Shown in pieces: positions 42,361 to 51,776 of a stretch of DNA of 64,000 bases. The notes under the pieces were generated by a model. The model was not told the DNA's origin. It searched no databases and saw only the letters and a list, made by a program, of their open reading frames with translations. How positions within the stretch are numbered: the stretch's first letter is position 1; the number at the start of each line of letters is the position of its first letter. The position numbers were made by a program, and so were the translations under genes. Origin of the DNA: Microvirga massiliensis (lineage in GTDB: Bacteria; Pseudomonadota; Alphaproteobacteria; Rhizobiales; Beijerinckiaceae); NCBI RefSeq assembly GCF_001006805.1, contig NZ_LN811359.1:158730-222729 (forward strand), in the 5' to 3' direction.

Positions 42361-43248
42361 CTATTTCTTCAGGGCCGTCTCGAGATCCATGAAGCGGCTC
42401 AGCCAGAGGACGAGCAGCAGGACGCCGGCGAGCAGCGTCGACGCCAGCATCGCGGCGAGGCCCCAGCGCAGGGTCTCCGAGATCTGGATGCTGATGTACT
42501 CCGCGATCATGATGGTCTTGCCCCCGCCCAGGATCGCGGGCGTGATGTAGAAGCCGAGCGAGAAAATGAGCACGATTACGCCGGCACCGATCACTCCCGG
42601 CATGCTCATGGGCAGGAAAACCCAGCGGAAGGCCTGGAAGGGCGTCGCGCCGAGAGCCCGCGCGGCCGGCACGAGGCTCCGATCGATGCCGCTCATGTTG
42701 GCGTAGAGCGGCAGGATCGCGTAGGGCAGCATGTAGTGAACCATGCCGATCATGACCCCGAGCTCGTTGCGGACCAACTGGAGGGGGGTATCAATGATGC
42801 CAAGCCACGTGAGGGCGCTGTTGATCAGGCCCGCCGATTGCAGGATCGCCACCCACGCGAATGCGCGGATCAGGGCGCTGATCCAGAAGCTCGCGAGGAT
42901 GATCGCGAAGAGGATCTTGCGCTCCCGTGGGCCGGAATGGACGAGCGCATAGGCAACCCCGTATCCCAGCACGAGAGTGATGGCCGTGGTGACGACACTG
43001 ATCCTGAGAGTGGTGAGGAGGACCCGCTGGACCGCGGCGTTACTGAACAGCGCAGAGTAGTTTTCGATCCCCGCTCTTGGAACGGTGACGCTCATCACGA
43101 GCACGTTGATCACCGGAAGCACGTAGAACAGGCCGAGAAACAGGCACGGCAGGATGAGGAGCAGCCAGTAGAGCCGGTTGCCGCCGAGCAAGGCGGAACC
43201 GACCTTGCCAGTAGCGGGGAGATCATGCGGGATGGCTGCGGATGTCAT
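42361..43248 (-). CDS. Polyamine-type ABC permease, PotB family 1
   Basis: Permease of 295 aa. After helix 1, PRAGIENYSALFSNAAVQRV; coupling loop LVPAARALGATPFQAFRWVF and LPMSMPGVIGAGVIVLIFSL; GFYITPAILGGGKTIMIAEY follows as in PotB. It lies 5 bases after the ATPase stop and 12 before the PotC-type gene. Confidence 0.9.
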   Translation of the reverse strand: MTSAAIPHDLPATGKVGSALLGGNRLYWLLLILPCLFLGLFYVLPVINVLVMSVTVPRAGIENYSALFSNAAVQRVLLTTLRISVVTTAITLVLGYGVAYALVHSGPRERKILFAIILASFWISALIRAFAWVAILQSAGLINSALTWLGIIDTPLQLVRNELGVMIGMVHYMLPYAILPLYANMSGIDRSLVPAARALGATPFQAFRWVFLPMSMPGVIGAGVIVLIFSLGFYITPAILGGGKTIMIAEYISIQISETLRWGLAAMLASTLLAGVLLLVLWLSRFMDLETALKK

Positions 43249-43253
43249 GCGCG

Positions 43254-44339
43254 CTATCCCTCGCGCGGCGTCACGAGCACCGGGGCGTCGGGGGCCCAGG
43301 AGGCGAAAACCTCCTCGCCCTCCGCCACCGAAATCGACCCGGCCGGCACCATGGCCGTGAGACGGGTGTCGTCCGGCAGCGCGAGCTCAACCTCGATGGC
43401 CGAGCCGAGATAGGTGATCGCCGTCGTGCGGCCTCTCGCCGTGCACAGGTCTCCGTCAGGCTTGGCTCTGTGGAGAGCGATCTTCTCAGGCCGTAGGGCC
43501 GCCGTCCCGCGTGAGCCGGGGACGGGATCCTGTTGGTGTCCGGCGGAGGCCCTGCTGGACAGCGCACCGCAATGGATCTCGACGAGGCCGTCCATCACGC
43601 ACTCGATCCGGCCACGGAGAAAGTTGCTCTTGCCGAGGAAGCCCGCGACGAACTCGGTTTCCGGACGTTCGTAGAGATCCCGTGGTGGTGCGCTCTGCAA
43701 GATCCGGCCACGATCGAGGATGACGATGCGATCCGACATGGTCAGCGCCTCCTCTTGGTCGTGCGTCACGTAAATGAAGGTCGTTCCGACCTTCCGGTGG
43801 ATCGCCTTGAACTCTGTCTGGAATTCCTTCCGCAGCGAGCGATCGAGGGCGCTCAGCGGTTCGTCGAGGAGGAGAAGTTCGGGTCCGAAGACGAGCGATC
43901 GGGCAAGGGCAACGCGCTGCTGTTGACCACCCGACAGTTGCCGCGGGAGACGTTCGGCGAAAGGATCGAGCTGCGCCATCGCGAGTGCGGCCTCGACCTT
44001 CGGGCGTGCGGCTTCCCCACGGATTCCGCGGGCGCGCAGGGGAAATGCGACATTCTCGTACACGGTGAGATGCGGGAACAGTGCGTACCCCTGAAAGACT
44101 ACGCCGAAGTTGCGCCTTTCAGGCGGCAGTCCGGTGATGTTCTCCCCGTCGAGCAGGATCTGTCCGCTCGTTGGCGTCACGAAGCCTGCGATGCTCATCA
44201 AGATCGTGGTCTTGCCGGATCCGGAGGGGCCCAGCAGTGTGACGAACTCGCCGGCCTTGATCTCGAGATCGGTCTTCTGAAGCGCCACGAAGTCTCCGTA
44301 CCGCTTCTCGACGCCGGACAAGACCAGATTGCGCTTCAC
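43254..44339 (-). CDS. Polyamine-type ABC ATPase (PotA-like) 1
   Basis: ATPase of 361 aa from GTG 44339. Walker A GPSGSGKTT, VVFQGYALFPHLTVYENVAF, signature LSGGQQQRVALARSL, Walker B LLLLDEPLSALD, H-loop YVTHDQEEALTMSDRI; the C-terminal TOBE domain has AALRPEKIALH. The upstream frame to 44555 runs into the control region and is not used. First gene of the operon ATPase-PotB-PotC-binding protein-ureohydrolase; divergent from a LysR gene. Confidence 0.9.
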   Translation of the reverse strand: MKRNLVLSGVEKRYGDFVALQKTDLEIKAGEFVTLLGPSGSGKTTILMSIAGFVTPTSGQILLDGENITGLPPERRNFGVVFQGYALFPHLTVYENVAFPLRARGIRGEAARPKVEAALAMAQLDPFAERLPRQLSGGQQQRVALARSLVFGPELLLLDEPLSALDRSLRKEFQTEFKAIHRKVGTTFIYVTHDQEEALTMSDRIVILDRGRILQSAPPRDLYERPETEFVAGFLGKSNFLRGRIECVMDGLVEIHCGALSSRASAGHQQDPVPGSRGTAALRPEKIALHRAKPDGDLCTARGRTTAITYLGSAIEVELALPDDTRLTAMVPAGSISVAEGEEVFASWAPDAPVLVTPREG

Positions 44340-44436
44340 CCCTTGTCGCCCTTTCGTACGTGTCTCGCGATTAAGCGGGAGTGTTAGCAGACGGGCGACC
44401 AACGTCAAAAGGAAAGATGGGCCAAAGAAATAACTT

Positions 44437-44455
44437 TGCCTTATATCCTGAGGCA
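44437..44455. promoter_or_regulatory. LysR-type dyad in the ATPase/LysR divergent region
   Basis: TGCCTTATATCCTGAGGCA has arms TGCCT and AGGCA around 9 bases, about 20 bases before the LysR gene and 97 bases before the ATPase gene. Interrupted dyads near the LysR start are the usual autoregulatory site of this family. The inner TTATAT could be part of a -10 box. Confidence 0.45.
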
Positions 44456-44475
44456 GCCAACAACCGAGCTTAGTG

Positions 44476-45414
44476 ATGGATACACGGCACCTCGAGGCGT
44501 TCAGGACGGTCATGGAGACGGGGTCGATGACGGCGGCTGCCAGCCTGCTCGGCAAGTCTCAGCCGGCGGTAAGCAGCCTCATCAGCCGCCTGGAGGACGA
44601 GCTTGGCCTTGCCCTCTTCAAGCGGGGGAAAGGCAGGTTGGAGGCGACCCCGGAGGCTCATTTCTTTTACGAGGAAGCGCGGCGCGCGCTCAGTGCCTTC
44701 GATCGCGCCGCACAGGTGGCCCGGGACCTCAAGCCCCTCAGGCTGGGCACTCTTGCGCTGGCAAGCCAGCCGGGACTCGCGACCTATATCCTCCCACCGA
44801 TCATCGCGAAGCTGCTCGATCGGTGGCCCAGCGGTACCGTCCGGTTCATCACTCGCTCGTCCAGCACGGTGCGCGACCTCGGACAGATCGAGGCCTTCGA
44901 TATCGGCTTCGCCGAGCTGCCGATCGAGAGCCCGGCCGCGATCATCGATATCTTCGAGATCCCCTGCGTCTGTGTCCTTCCCGCCGGCCACCCGCTGGCT
45001 CGGCAGCCTGTCCTGACACCGGCCATGCTCGACGACGTACCGTTCATCTCGCTCTATTCGGGTCACTACCTCCACGAAGCCCTCGAGAGTGCCTTCGCCG
45101 AAAGTTCGGCGCGTCTCAGGGTAGTCACCCACGTGGAGTTCTTTGGAACCGCCTGCGCGCTCGTGGCGGAAAATCTGGGCGTGACCTTGGTGGACACCTT
45201 CACGGGCGCCCATTTCGAAAAGACTGGCTTGGTCACGCGGCCGTTCAGGCCCGACCTGCTTTACAGGTTCGCGATGTTCCAGCCGAACAAGCGCCCCCTC
45301 TCCCGGATCGCCATGGATTTCGTCGACCAGATCCGGCGCCTCTCGATCACCAGGACGAGCGATCTATCGAAGAGCGTCATTCCGCAGCCGAGAATGCTCA
45401 ACAGGGCCATGTGA
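44476..45414 (+). CDS. LysR-family regulator
   Basis: Protein of 312 aa from ATG 44476 (GTG 44473 is the alternative). HTH at residues 1-60: HLEAFRTVMETGSMTAAASL, LGKSQPAVSSLISRLEDELG. The effector domain follows with LGTLALASQPGLATYILPPI and DIGFAELPIESPAAIID. VPFISLYSGHYLHEAL contacts the ligand cleft. Related to LysR proteins such as GbpR/OccR-like in amino-acid transport control. Likely controls the divergent polyamine-type operon. Confidence 0.88.
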   Translation: MDTRHLEAFRTVMETGSMTAAASLLGKSQPAVSSLISRLEDELGLALFKRGKGRLEATPEAHFFYEEARRALSAFDRAAQVARDLKPLRLGTLALASQPGLATYILPPIIAKLLDRWPSGTVRFITRSSSTVRDLGQIEAFDIGFAELPIESPAAIIDIFEIPCVCVLPAGHPLARQPVLTPAMLDDVPFISLYSGHYLHEALESAFAESSARLRVVTHVEFFGTACALVAENLGVTLVDTFTGAHFEKTGLVTRPFRPDLLYRFAMFQPNKRPLSRIAMDFVDQIRRLSITRTSDLSKSVIPQPRMLNRAM

Positions 45415-45579
45415 CCGGCACAGCCCTTCGCTGGGCGTCTCGCCCGTCACCACAGCGCTCGCGCTACCCGATGGTGAGCGGGTCAACGCTTCACATAATG
45501 CAGCTCCGCTTCTGCCACCCAAACATCACCAATCACAAAAAGGGGCTTCGAGCCTGTCGGGCTTTCACCCGATCCGATT

Positions 45580-45846
45580 ACCATACGGAATGATAGCCTC
45601 GACCCGATCGAGCACTTCAAGGGTTGGCGGAAAAGAGATCAGAAAGGCAAGGCCCATCTCCGACGAGAGGCTGAAGAGGAGCTTGCTGCCGCCTTGTCGC
45701 GGATACCGGATGGGGCTAGGCGCTATGCGGCGATCGCCGACAGCCTGAATTCCCAAGGGGTGAAGACGGTCACGGGCGGCATTTGGAATTTTGAGAACGT
45801 CAGGAAGACGATCAAGAACCAGAGGCGTGCAGATGAAACTCAATGA
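45580..45846 (+). pseudogene. Recombinase-like C-terminal fragment
   Basis: An open frame without a start ends at TGA 45844-45846. It reads ELAAALSRIPDGARRYAAIA then DSLNSQGVKTVTGGIWNFEN and VRKTIKNQR, the pattern of the recombinase domain in large serine recombinases, where a helix-turn-helix-like IAxxLNxxGxxTxxGGxW is followed by a VRxxLKN helix. The catalytic domain is absent. This is probably the relic of a mobile element. The stretch 45415-45579 shows nothing else. Confidence 0.5.
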
Positions 45847-45931
45847 ATTCGGCAGCTCGTAAGGCTCGTCTCAACAGCCGATGAGAATACGCAACAGGCA
45901 TGTCTGTCCGGTCGTGGCATAGATCCGCTGG

Positions 45932-46462
45932 ATGTTTGATCGCCTGATCCACGCCGACTGGAGTGTCGACGCTCGCAAGCGCTGGCAGGCCTCGGCCGAA
46001 CGCAGTCGCGGCGCTTGGTATGTCTTCGCACCGCGAACCGTCGGCTCAGTGTCGGATTTCCTCGACGAGGTCTTCGCTCATTCCGCGCGAGACAGGGTGC
46101 TCATGGGGTTCGACTTTCCAATCGGGGTGCCGAACGCCTATGGTGTGAAGACTGGGCTCGCCTGCTTCCGTGATGCCCTTTTCGAATTCGGTCGCGGCGA
46201 CCGGGCAGGCGTCTTCGACATTGCCGATCGGCCAGAGGAAATTTCCGTCTCGAGACCCTTCTACCCTCGCGGGTGCCGCAAGGGCGTGTCTCGAAATTCA
46301 CTCATCTCAGGACTGGGGGTGAATTCCTTCGCCGACCTCCTGCGGATTTGCGAGCGCCGTATGGCTCATGGGCCGGAGGGATGTTCGCTGTTCTGGACGC
46401 TCGGCGGCAATCAGGTCGGACGGGCTGCCATCACGGGCTTGAACTGCCTGGCGTGGGCATAA
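45932..46462 (+). pseudogene. DUF429-like protein truncated by an IS remnant
   Basis: A 176-codon frame with MFDRLIHADWSVDARKRWQA at the start, VLMGFDFPIGVPNAYGV in the middle and FWTLGGNQVGRAAITG near the end. The GFDFPIGVP segment resembles DUF429-type RNase H-like proteins. Right after the AAITG block the sequence becomes the antisense of a transposase gene (from about 46436), so the C-terminus is replaced by a few chance residues. Truncated and probably inactive. Family assignment is tentative. Confidence 0.55.
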
Positions 46463-47043
46463 CGCTGCTGCTGGATCAGCGCCCACTTGCCGAGCCGGGC
46501 ATAGGACTGGCGCAGCCGGATGCCGTGCTTCTTGGCGAGCCGCACCAGACGCTCGCGGGCGCGGTGCATGAGCTTGGCGTCGGTGGGATAGGTGATGGCC
46601 TTCTCCTGGACCGTGGCGTCGACGATCACCTGTGTGAAGTCGGCGGGCTTGGCGGCTCCGGTGCAGGTCGCCACGCTCAGGCCCTCCGGTCCCATGCGCT
46701 GGTGCCAGTGGGTCAGCGAGGAGCGCTCGAACGGGAGTTCGTGCTGGAAGAACTCCTCGCCGCAGAACAGCTGAAAGTATGGGTTCTCGCGCCAGCGGTC
46801 GCACAGCACCTCATCGGAGAGGTCGTGCAGGTGCTTGAGGATCGCGAGCCCCGTCATCAGCCGAGTCGGCAAGGGCGGCCGGCCGGGATCATCGTCGTAG
46901 ACCTCACCGAAGCATGCCTCCAGGAAGCCCCAGTCGATCGTGCGCGCGAGCCGCACCAGCGCGTGGCCGGGATCGACGATCTGATCGAGCCGGGCCCGGA
47001 AGAGATCGGCCTGGCCACTCTCGCGCCGCTCGTTGGGTCGCAT
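46411..47043 (-). pseudogene. IS5-type transposase, 3'-truncated
   Basis: 210 codons against about 430-450 in intact relatives. N-terminal part: VDPGHALVRLARTIDWGFLE, LPTRLMTGLAILKHLHDLSD, FCGEEFFQHELPFERSSLTH; then IVDATVQEKAITYPTDAKLM and the helix RYAHARQFK. Between QRMG and LSVAT some eight residues usual in the family are missing. After HARQFK the coding runs into the neighbouring gene and stops, so the rest of the DDE domain is gone. About 47044-47220 is probably the outer end of the same IS; I could not define terminal repeats. Confidence 0.75.
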
Positions 47044-47313
47044 GAAAGCCTCCCGTGCGAGGGCCTCACGGGCAGGGAATCACGCCCTCACGCGCGGCGC
47101 AATTTGCCGGAAAAGGTGTCCACAGCGCATCAAAAGCCGCAAATCCGCATTCGGGCCGAATCCCAAAACTCACACACAGTCAGTGCGTTGCGAGTTCTTC
47201 ACGGACGACGGATGAGGCGGGCGCTGATGCCCCGGAGAGCTGGGCCGCTTCTCCGAGGCTCAAGCCACTACCCAGGATCGCCGAGCTGCCGGACGGATCC
47301 TTAGGCCCGGAGC

Positions 47314-48018
47314 TCAGTCGAATTTTTTTCTTATGCCCTCCAGCACAGCGGAGTTGCTCGTCACGACCCGCACGCCGAGAGCCGCCTCGAGTTCTGCAAG
47401 TGCGTCGAGGGCACGGAAGTTCGTGCACGAGACGAAGACGCCATCCATCTCCATGCCACGCAGCCTGTCGGTCGCGAAGGCGACGATCTCGGCAGGGCCC
47501 GGCGTCGCCAGCTCGACATTGACGTCGATGCCCATCCCGTGTGCCGCGACGACCTTGCGGCCATTGTTCTCCGCTGCCCGGGCAACTGCTTCGGTCAGAT
47601 CATCAATATAGGGTGTGATGACGGCGAGCCTCTTGAACCCGCGTGCGTCCAATGCCTCGTTCACGGCCGAGATGGTGCCGAGCGTCGGGCAGCGTGCCAA
47701 GATGCCGAGGTCCCGGCAGACCTTCCTGTCATAGTCGAGGCCAAACAGCGAACCGCCGGATGTGCAGCCGAAGACCAGCAGATCGAGCCCCGCCGTACCC
47801 ACGTCGGCCGCAGCTTTCGGCGCATGCTCCTCGATCATCTCGATCTCGCCGGCCCGCGTGGTCTCCTCAAGATACATGCGCGCCGTATGGACCGTATATC
47901 TCTCCTTCGGGAGACCCTTGTGGAGGTCGTTCTCCATCACCGTGTTCGACGAGGGAACGAGCAATCCGATCCTGATGGCTCGCGCGGTGTCACCGCGCCG
48001 CGTCTCTGATACTGTCAT
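47314..48018 (-). CDS. Maleate isomerase / Asp-Glu racemase superfamily protein
   Basis: Protein of 234 aa. IGLLVPSSNTVMENDL is the typical opening of maleate cis-trans isomerases. The two active-site cysteines are in FGCTSGG (Cys85) and SCTNFRA (Cys198), spaced as in maleate isomerase. Arylmalonate decarboxylases and hydantoin racemases are related alternatives. It overlaps hyuB on ATGA and closes the hydantoinase operon, so it may isomerise or racemise a pathway intermediate. Confidence 0.83.
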   Translation of the reverse strand: MTVSETRRGDTARAIRIGLLVPSSNTVMENDLHKGLPKERYTVHTARMYLEETTRAGEIEMIEEHAPKAAADVGTAGLDLLVFGCTSGGSLFGLDYDRKVCRDLGILARCPTLGTISAVNEALDARGFKRLAVITPYIDDLTEAVARAAENNGRKVVAAHGMGIDVNVELATPGPAEIVAFATDRLRGMEMDGVFVSCTNFRALDALAELEAALGVRVVTSNSAVLEGIRKKFD

Positions 48019-49649
48019 CCCTGCCTCCCCTCGTCTTCATGACTTGGTGAACCCCAGCCGCCGCCACCGGCGGTGCGAAACTCGATGCGGTCGCCTGCGT
48101 TCAGGCGATGCGGACCACTCTTGGAGGCGAGTTCTTCCCGGACGCCCGTGGCCCGGTGAACCGTGAACGATGCGCAGGCCCCCGGTCCGCCCCCGGCGAC
48201 GCCGTTCGCTTGCGTATGGCTGCGCTCGCCGAGCACCGAGGCATGCACCGCATCCGTCAGGATCTCGACCTCCTTGCGGACCCCCTCGCCGCCCCTCCAC
48301 CGGCCGCTGCCCCCGGATCCCTCGATGAGCTCGTAGGCCTTGAAGCGCAGCGGCATGGCTGCTTCCATCGCCTCCACCGGAAGATTCATCGTATTGCCCA
48401 TGTGCACCCGCATCCCGCCGGAGCCGGGCGCGCCGCGCCGGGCCCCCATACCTCCGCCGATGGTCTCGTAATGGACAAACGGCCGCCCACGCGTGGAGTC
48501 GAAGCCCCCGAGCGTATAGACGCAGGCGGATCCATAGCTTCCGGCCGGGATCTGATCCGGGTAGGCTTGGCCGAGTGCTGCCAGGATAAGATCGACGATG
48601 CGGTTCGAGGTCTCTGTGTTCGCGCCAACCACGGGGGATGGGTAGCGCGCATTGACGACGGAGCCCTCAGGCGCGGTGATCGACGCGCTGGCATACGCGC
48701 CCGAGTTCGGAGGTATGTTTCCGCCGGCGAAGCCGAGCATCGTGTAGTAGACGGCCGATGCGGTGACCGGCAGCGGTGCGTTCACCGGTCCGCGCGCGGG
48801 ACCCGTGGAGCCGCTGAAATCCACATCAAACCGATCGCCTACCTTGCTGACGCGAACCTGGATGCGCAGGGCTTCCGCGCCCGGGCCATCGAAGCCGTCA
48901 CCGTCGAGGGTCTCCGCGAGCACGACTTCCGCGTCCGGAAGCCGCTCCAGCCGGGCGCGCACCTGCAGATGGCTGTAATGCTGGGATTCGGCCAGAACCG
49001 ATGTCAGCATCTCGGCCCCGTAGCGGGCCGCGATCTGGCGCAGCCGGTCCACGCCACGATCGTTCGCCGCCTGCTGAGCTCGAAAATCCCCCAGGCGGTC
49101 ATCGGGAATACGCACGTTGGCGAGGATAATGCTGAGGATGCTCTGCTGGACCTCGCCCTGCACGATGATCTTGACGGGTGGGACGCGGAGCCCCTCCTTG
49201 ATGATCTCATCGGCGATGGACGAGCTGCCGGCCGCGATGCCGCCCACGTCAGGCCAATGCACGCGCGTCGCAGCGAAGGCCAGCAGCCGCCCGTCTTGGA
49301 ACACTGGCGTCAGCATCGACATGTCGGGCAGATGTGTGCCGCCGAGATAGGGATCGTTCATCAGCACGGCATCGCCAGGCCGCCAAGTGTCGAGCGGGAA
49401 CGCGGCGAGGGCTGCACGACCCGTGAAAGGCATCGCGCCGAGATGGACCGGAATGTCGTTGCCCTGGGCGGCAACATTGCCATCGCGATCGAGGATCGCA
49501 CAGGACAGGTCGGCTGAAAGGCTCAGGAGCGGCGAGAACGACGTCCTCATCAGGACGGTCTTCATCTCCTCGCAGATCGCATAAAGGCCGTTGCGGATGA
49601 CCTCGAAGGTGACGGGGTCAGATCGGAGAAGCCCTGTTGCATTCGTCAT
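48015..49649 (-). CDS. hyuB: Hydantoinase B / N-methylhydantoinase B subunit
   Basis: Protein of 544 aa, beginning on the ATGA overlap with hyuA. DPVTFEVIRNGLYAICEEMK, NDPYLGGTHLPDMSMLTPVF and PSPVVGANTETSNRIVDLIL are family hallmarks, and the glycine-rich ends YETIGGGMGARRG and TAGGGGWGSP are typical. With HyuA it forms an ATP-dependent ring-opening enzyme (N-methylhydantoinase, oxoprolinase or carboxylase types); which ring is opened cannot be told. Confidence 0.9.
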   Translation of the reverse strand: MTNATGLLRSDPVTFEVIRNGLYAICEEMKTVLMRTSFSPLLSLSADLSCAILDRDGNVAAQGNDIPVHLGAMPFTGRAALAAFPLDTWRPGDAVLMNDPYLGGTHLPDMSMLTPVFQDGRLLAFAATRVHWPDVGGIAAGSSSIADEIIKEGLRVPPVKIIVQGEVQQSILSIILANVRIPDDRLGDFRAQQAANDRGVDRLRQIAARYGAEMLTSVLAESQHYSHLQVRARLERLPDAEVVLAETLDGDGFDGPGAEALRIQVRVSKVGDRFDVDFSGSTGPARGPVNAPLPVTASAVYYTMLGFAGGNIPPNSGAYASASITAPEGSVVNARYPSPVVGANTETSNRIVDLILAALGQAYPDQIPAGSYGSACVYTLGGFDSTRGRPFVHYETIGGGMGARRGAPGSGGMRVHMGNTMNLPVEAMEAAMPLRFKAYELIEGSGGSGRWRGGEGVRKEVEILTDAVHASVLGERSHTQANGVAGGGPGACASFTVHRATGVREELASKSGPHRLNAGDRIEFRTAGGGGWGSPSHEDEGRQG

Positions 49650-51757
49650 AACGAGCAAGACACCCTTATGTGGACGCTGCCGCAGTCGTCGACCCGGGCG
49701 GCGGTCCCCACATGAAGCCACACGGTCGCTCCGCCGATGGCAAGGATAGCCGGACCGTCAAGCGTTCGGCCGACCAGGCTCGCACCGGCGACATGAACGG
49801 GAACAGCGGTCTCCATTCCGTCGGCACCGATGATCGCGGTGCGCATTCCGGCTGGCAACTCCAATGCGGCACCATCCATGAGGGATGTGAAAGGCCGCCC
49901 TGCCCCGCCGGGGTCTACCGTGGCCGAAAGGCGGAGGTTGACGATCTCGGGCACTCCGTTCGGCAAGTCGAAGCCATACTCGGACGCGTAGGCCGCCCTG
50001 AACAGCTCGTCCAGCGCCATGGCATCGGGAAGCGGCGCGTCCAAATCCCCGAGAGGAATCTTTAGCTGGAACAGCTGTCCCCGGAATCGTACGTCGATGA
50101 AGCGTCTCGTGCGCGGGGGCTCCACCGGCTCCTGCTCGGCCGCGAAAAGCCCGTCGAGCTTCTCGTGAAGCGGCACGAACGCCTGTTCGAGATCCTCGCG
50201 CCGGATGTCGCGCACGAGACGCAGCATCGAAGCGCTGACGTCGTGACGGATGGGCGACATTATGGCGCCGAGCGCGCTGAACATGCCCGGCAACGGCGGC
50301 ACCACGATTTCCGAGATGCCGACCTCCCGGGCGATGGCGACCGCGTGCAGCGGACCGGCGCCACCCGACGGGACGAGAATGAAGTCGCGCGGATCGAGCC
50401 CGCGCCTGACGGTCGCGAGGCGCACCATCTCGGCCATGTTGGCGACCGCAATGTCGAGGATCGCGTGGGCGGCTCTCTCCACGGACCATCCAAGCGGCCC
50501 GGCCAGGTGAGTGGCGATCGCGCGACGCGCCAGGTCCCGGCGCAGCTCGATGGTCGAGGCCGCCAGGAGTTCCGGGACCAGAGTCCCGATCACTGCGTGC
50601 GCGTCCGTAACGGTGGGCAGTTCACCGCCCTGGCCGTAGCAGGCCGGGCCCGGCCGGGCTCCGGCGCTGCGGGGCCCGACCTTGAGGACGCCGGCTTCGT
50701 CGAGCCAAGCGAGGCTGCCGCCGCCCGCGCCGATCTCGACGAGGTCGGTCACGGAGCTGAGGATCGGGAAGCCCCCGACGTTGCGCCCCTCCACCAGGGC
50801 GTCCGCGTAGAATTCGTCGGTAAGGCGCGGCTCCCCGGCGACCACGACTCCCGCCTTGGCGGTCGTGCCGCCCATGTCGAAGGCGAGCACGTTCTCCCGG
50901 CCGATCGATCTTCCGAACTTCGCCGTAGCCGTCAGTCCTGCCGCCGGCCCTGACTCCACCAGATGCACGGGATAGCGCGCCGCGTTGGCCGGGGACGTGA
51001 GGCCGCCGTTCGACTTCACCACGTAGAGCGCGCGGGCACCGATACGACGCACGCCCGCAGCGAGCGCGGTGATATAGCGGCTGACTGCCGGCCCGATATA
51101 GGCGTTGACGACCGTTGTACTAGTGCGCTCGAACTCCCGGATCTCGGGCGCCACGTCGCTCGACGTCGAGACGAACACCCCCGGGAAGGCCTGCCGAAGC
51201 ATTTCCTCCACCCGCTTCTCGTGCGCCGGCGAAGCGTAGGCATTGATCAGGCAAACCGCAATGGAAGCAACATTCCGCGCGCGAATGGCATCGACGACGT
51301 CCTCCAGGCCGGAGACGGGCTCGACAACAGATCCGTCGTGCGCGATGCGCTCGGCCAGCTCGATCCGGGCGTCGCGCTCGACCAGCGGCTCGCTGAGCCG
51401 CTGGTCGAACGTGTAGAGCTCAGGCCGCGCCTGCCGCCGGAGCGCAAGCACGTCGCGGAAGCCCCGAGTGGTGACGAGGGCTGTCGGCCCCCCTTTGCGC
51501 TCGATCAGCGCATTCGTTCCCACGGTGGTGCCGTGACACACGGTGGCGTCGCTCAGCGTCCACCGCTCGCCGATGCGACGCAGGGCGCCAAGCACTGCCT
51601 GACCCGGATCGTCCGGAGTCGAGGGTATCTTGAACGCCTCGATACACGCGCCCGACTGGCCATCGACGACGACGGCGTCGGTGAAGGTGCCGCCGACATC
51701 GATTCCTATGCGCAACCGACCTTGGGGCGCACCAATTGTCCCTGCCGGCAACGGCAC
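49646..51757 (-). CDS. hyuA: Hydantoinase A / N-methylhydantoinase A subunit
   Basis: Protein of 703 aa with the ASKHA ATPase fold. IGIDVGGTFTDAVVV is the phosphate-1 motif, CHGTTVGTNALIERKG follows, and LAFDMGGTTAKAGVVV is the phosphate-2 motif; EIGAGGGSLAWLDE is also characteristic. The start is uncertain: GTG 51757 lies inside the GGAGGGAGG ribosome site, so TTG 51751 may be used. It is 19 bases after the aminotransferase gene in the same direction. Confidence 0.9.
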   Translation of the reverse strand: MPLPAGTIGAPQGRLRIGIDVGGTFTDAVVVDGQSGACIEAFKIPSTPDDPGQAVLGALRRIGERWTLSDATVCHGTTVGTNALIERKGGPTALVTTRGFRDVLALRRQARPELYTFDQRLSEPLVERDARIELAERIAHDGSVVEPVSGLEDVVDAIRARNVASIAVCLINAYASPAHEKRVEEMLRQAFPGVFVSTSSDVAPEIREFERTSTTVVNAYIGPAVSRYITALAAGVRRIGARALYVVKSNGGLTSPANAARYPVHLVESGPAAGLTATAKFGRSIGRENVLAFDMGGTTAKAGVVVAGEPRLTDEFYADALVEGRNVGGFPILSSVTDLVEIGAGGGSLAWLDEAGVLKVGPRSAGARPGPACYGQGGELPTVTDAHAVIGTLVPELLAASTIELRRDLARRAIATHLAGPLGWSVERAAHAILDIAVANMAEMVRLATVRRGLDPRDFILVPSGGAGPLHAVAIAREVGISEIVVPPLPGMFSALGAIMSPIRHDVSASMLRLVRDIRREDLEQAFVPLHEKLDGLFAAEQEPVEPPRTRRFIDVRFRGQLFQLKIPLGDLDAPLPDAMALDELFRAAYASEYGFDLPNGVPEIVNLRLSATVDPGGAGRPFTSLMDGAALELPAGMRTAIIGADGMETAVPVHVAGASLVGRTLDGPAILAIGGATVWLHVGTAARVDDCGSVHIRVSCSL

Positions 51758-51776
51758 CTCCCTCCGCTCCGCCGTC

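Noticed and set aside
41920..43413. Long plus-strand open frame across the two PotB/PotC-type permease genes
   Set aside because: It is hydrophilic antisense of two clear permease genes and spans their border, so it is a shadow.
48108..49517. Long plus-strand frame opposite hyuB
   Set aside because: Antisense shadow; hyuB has conserved motifs along its whole length.
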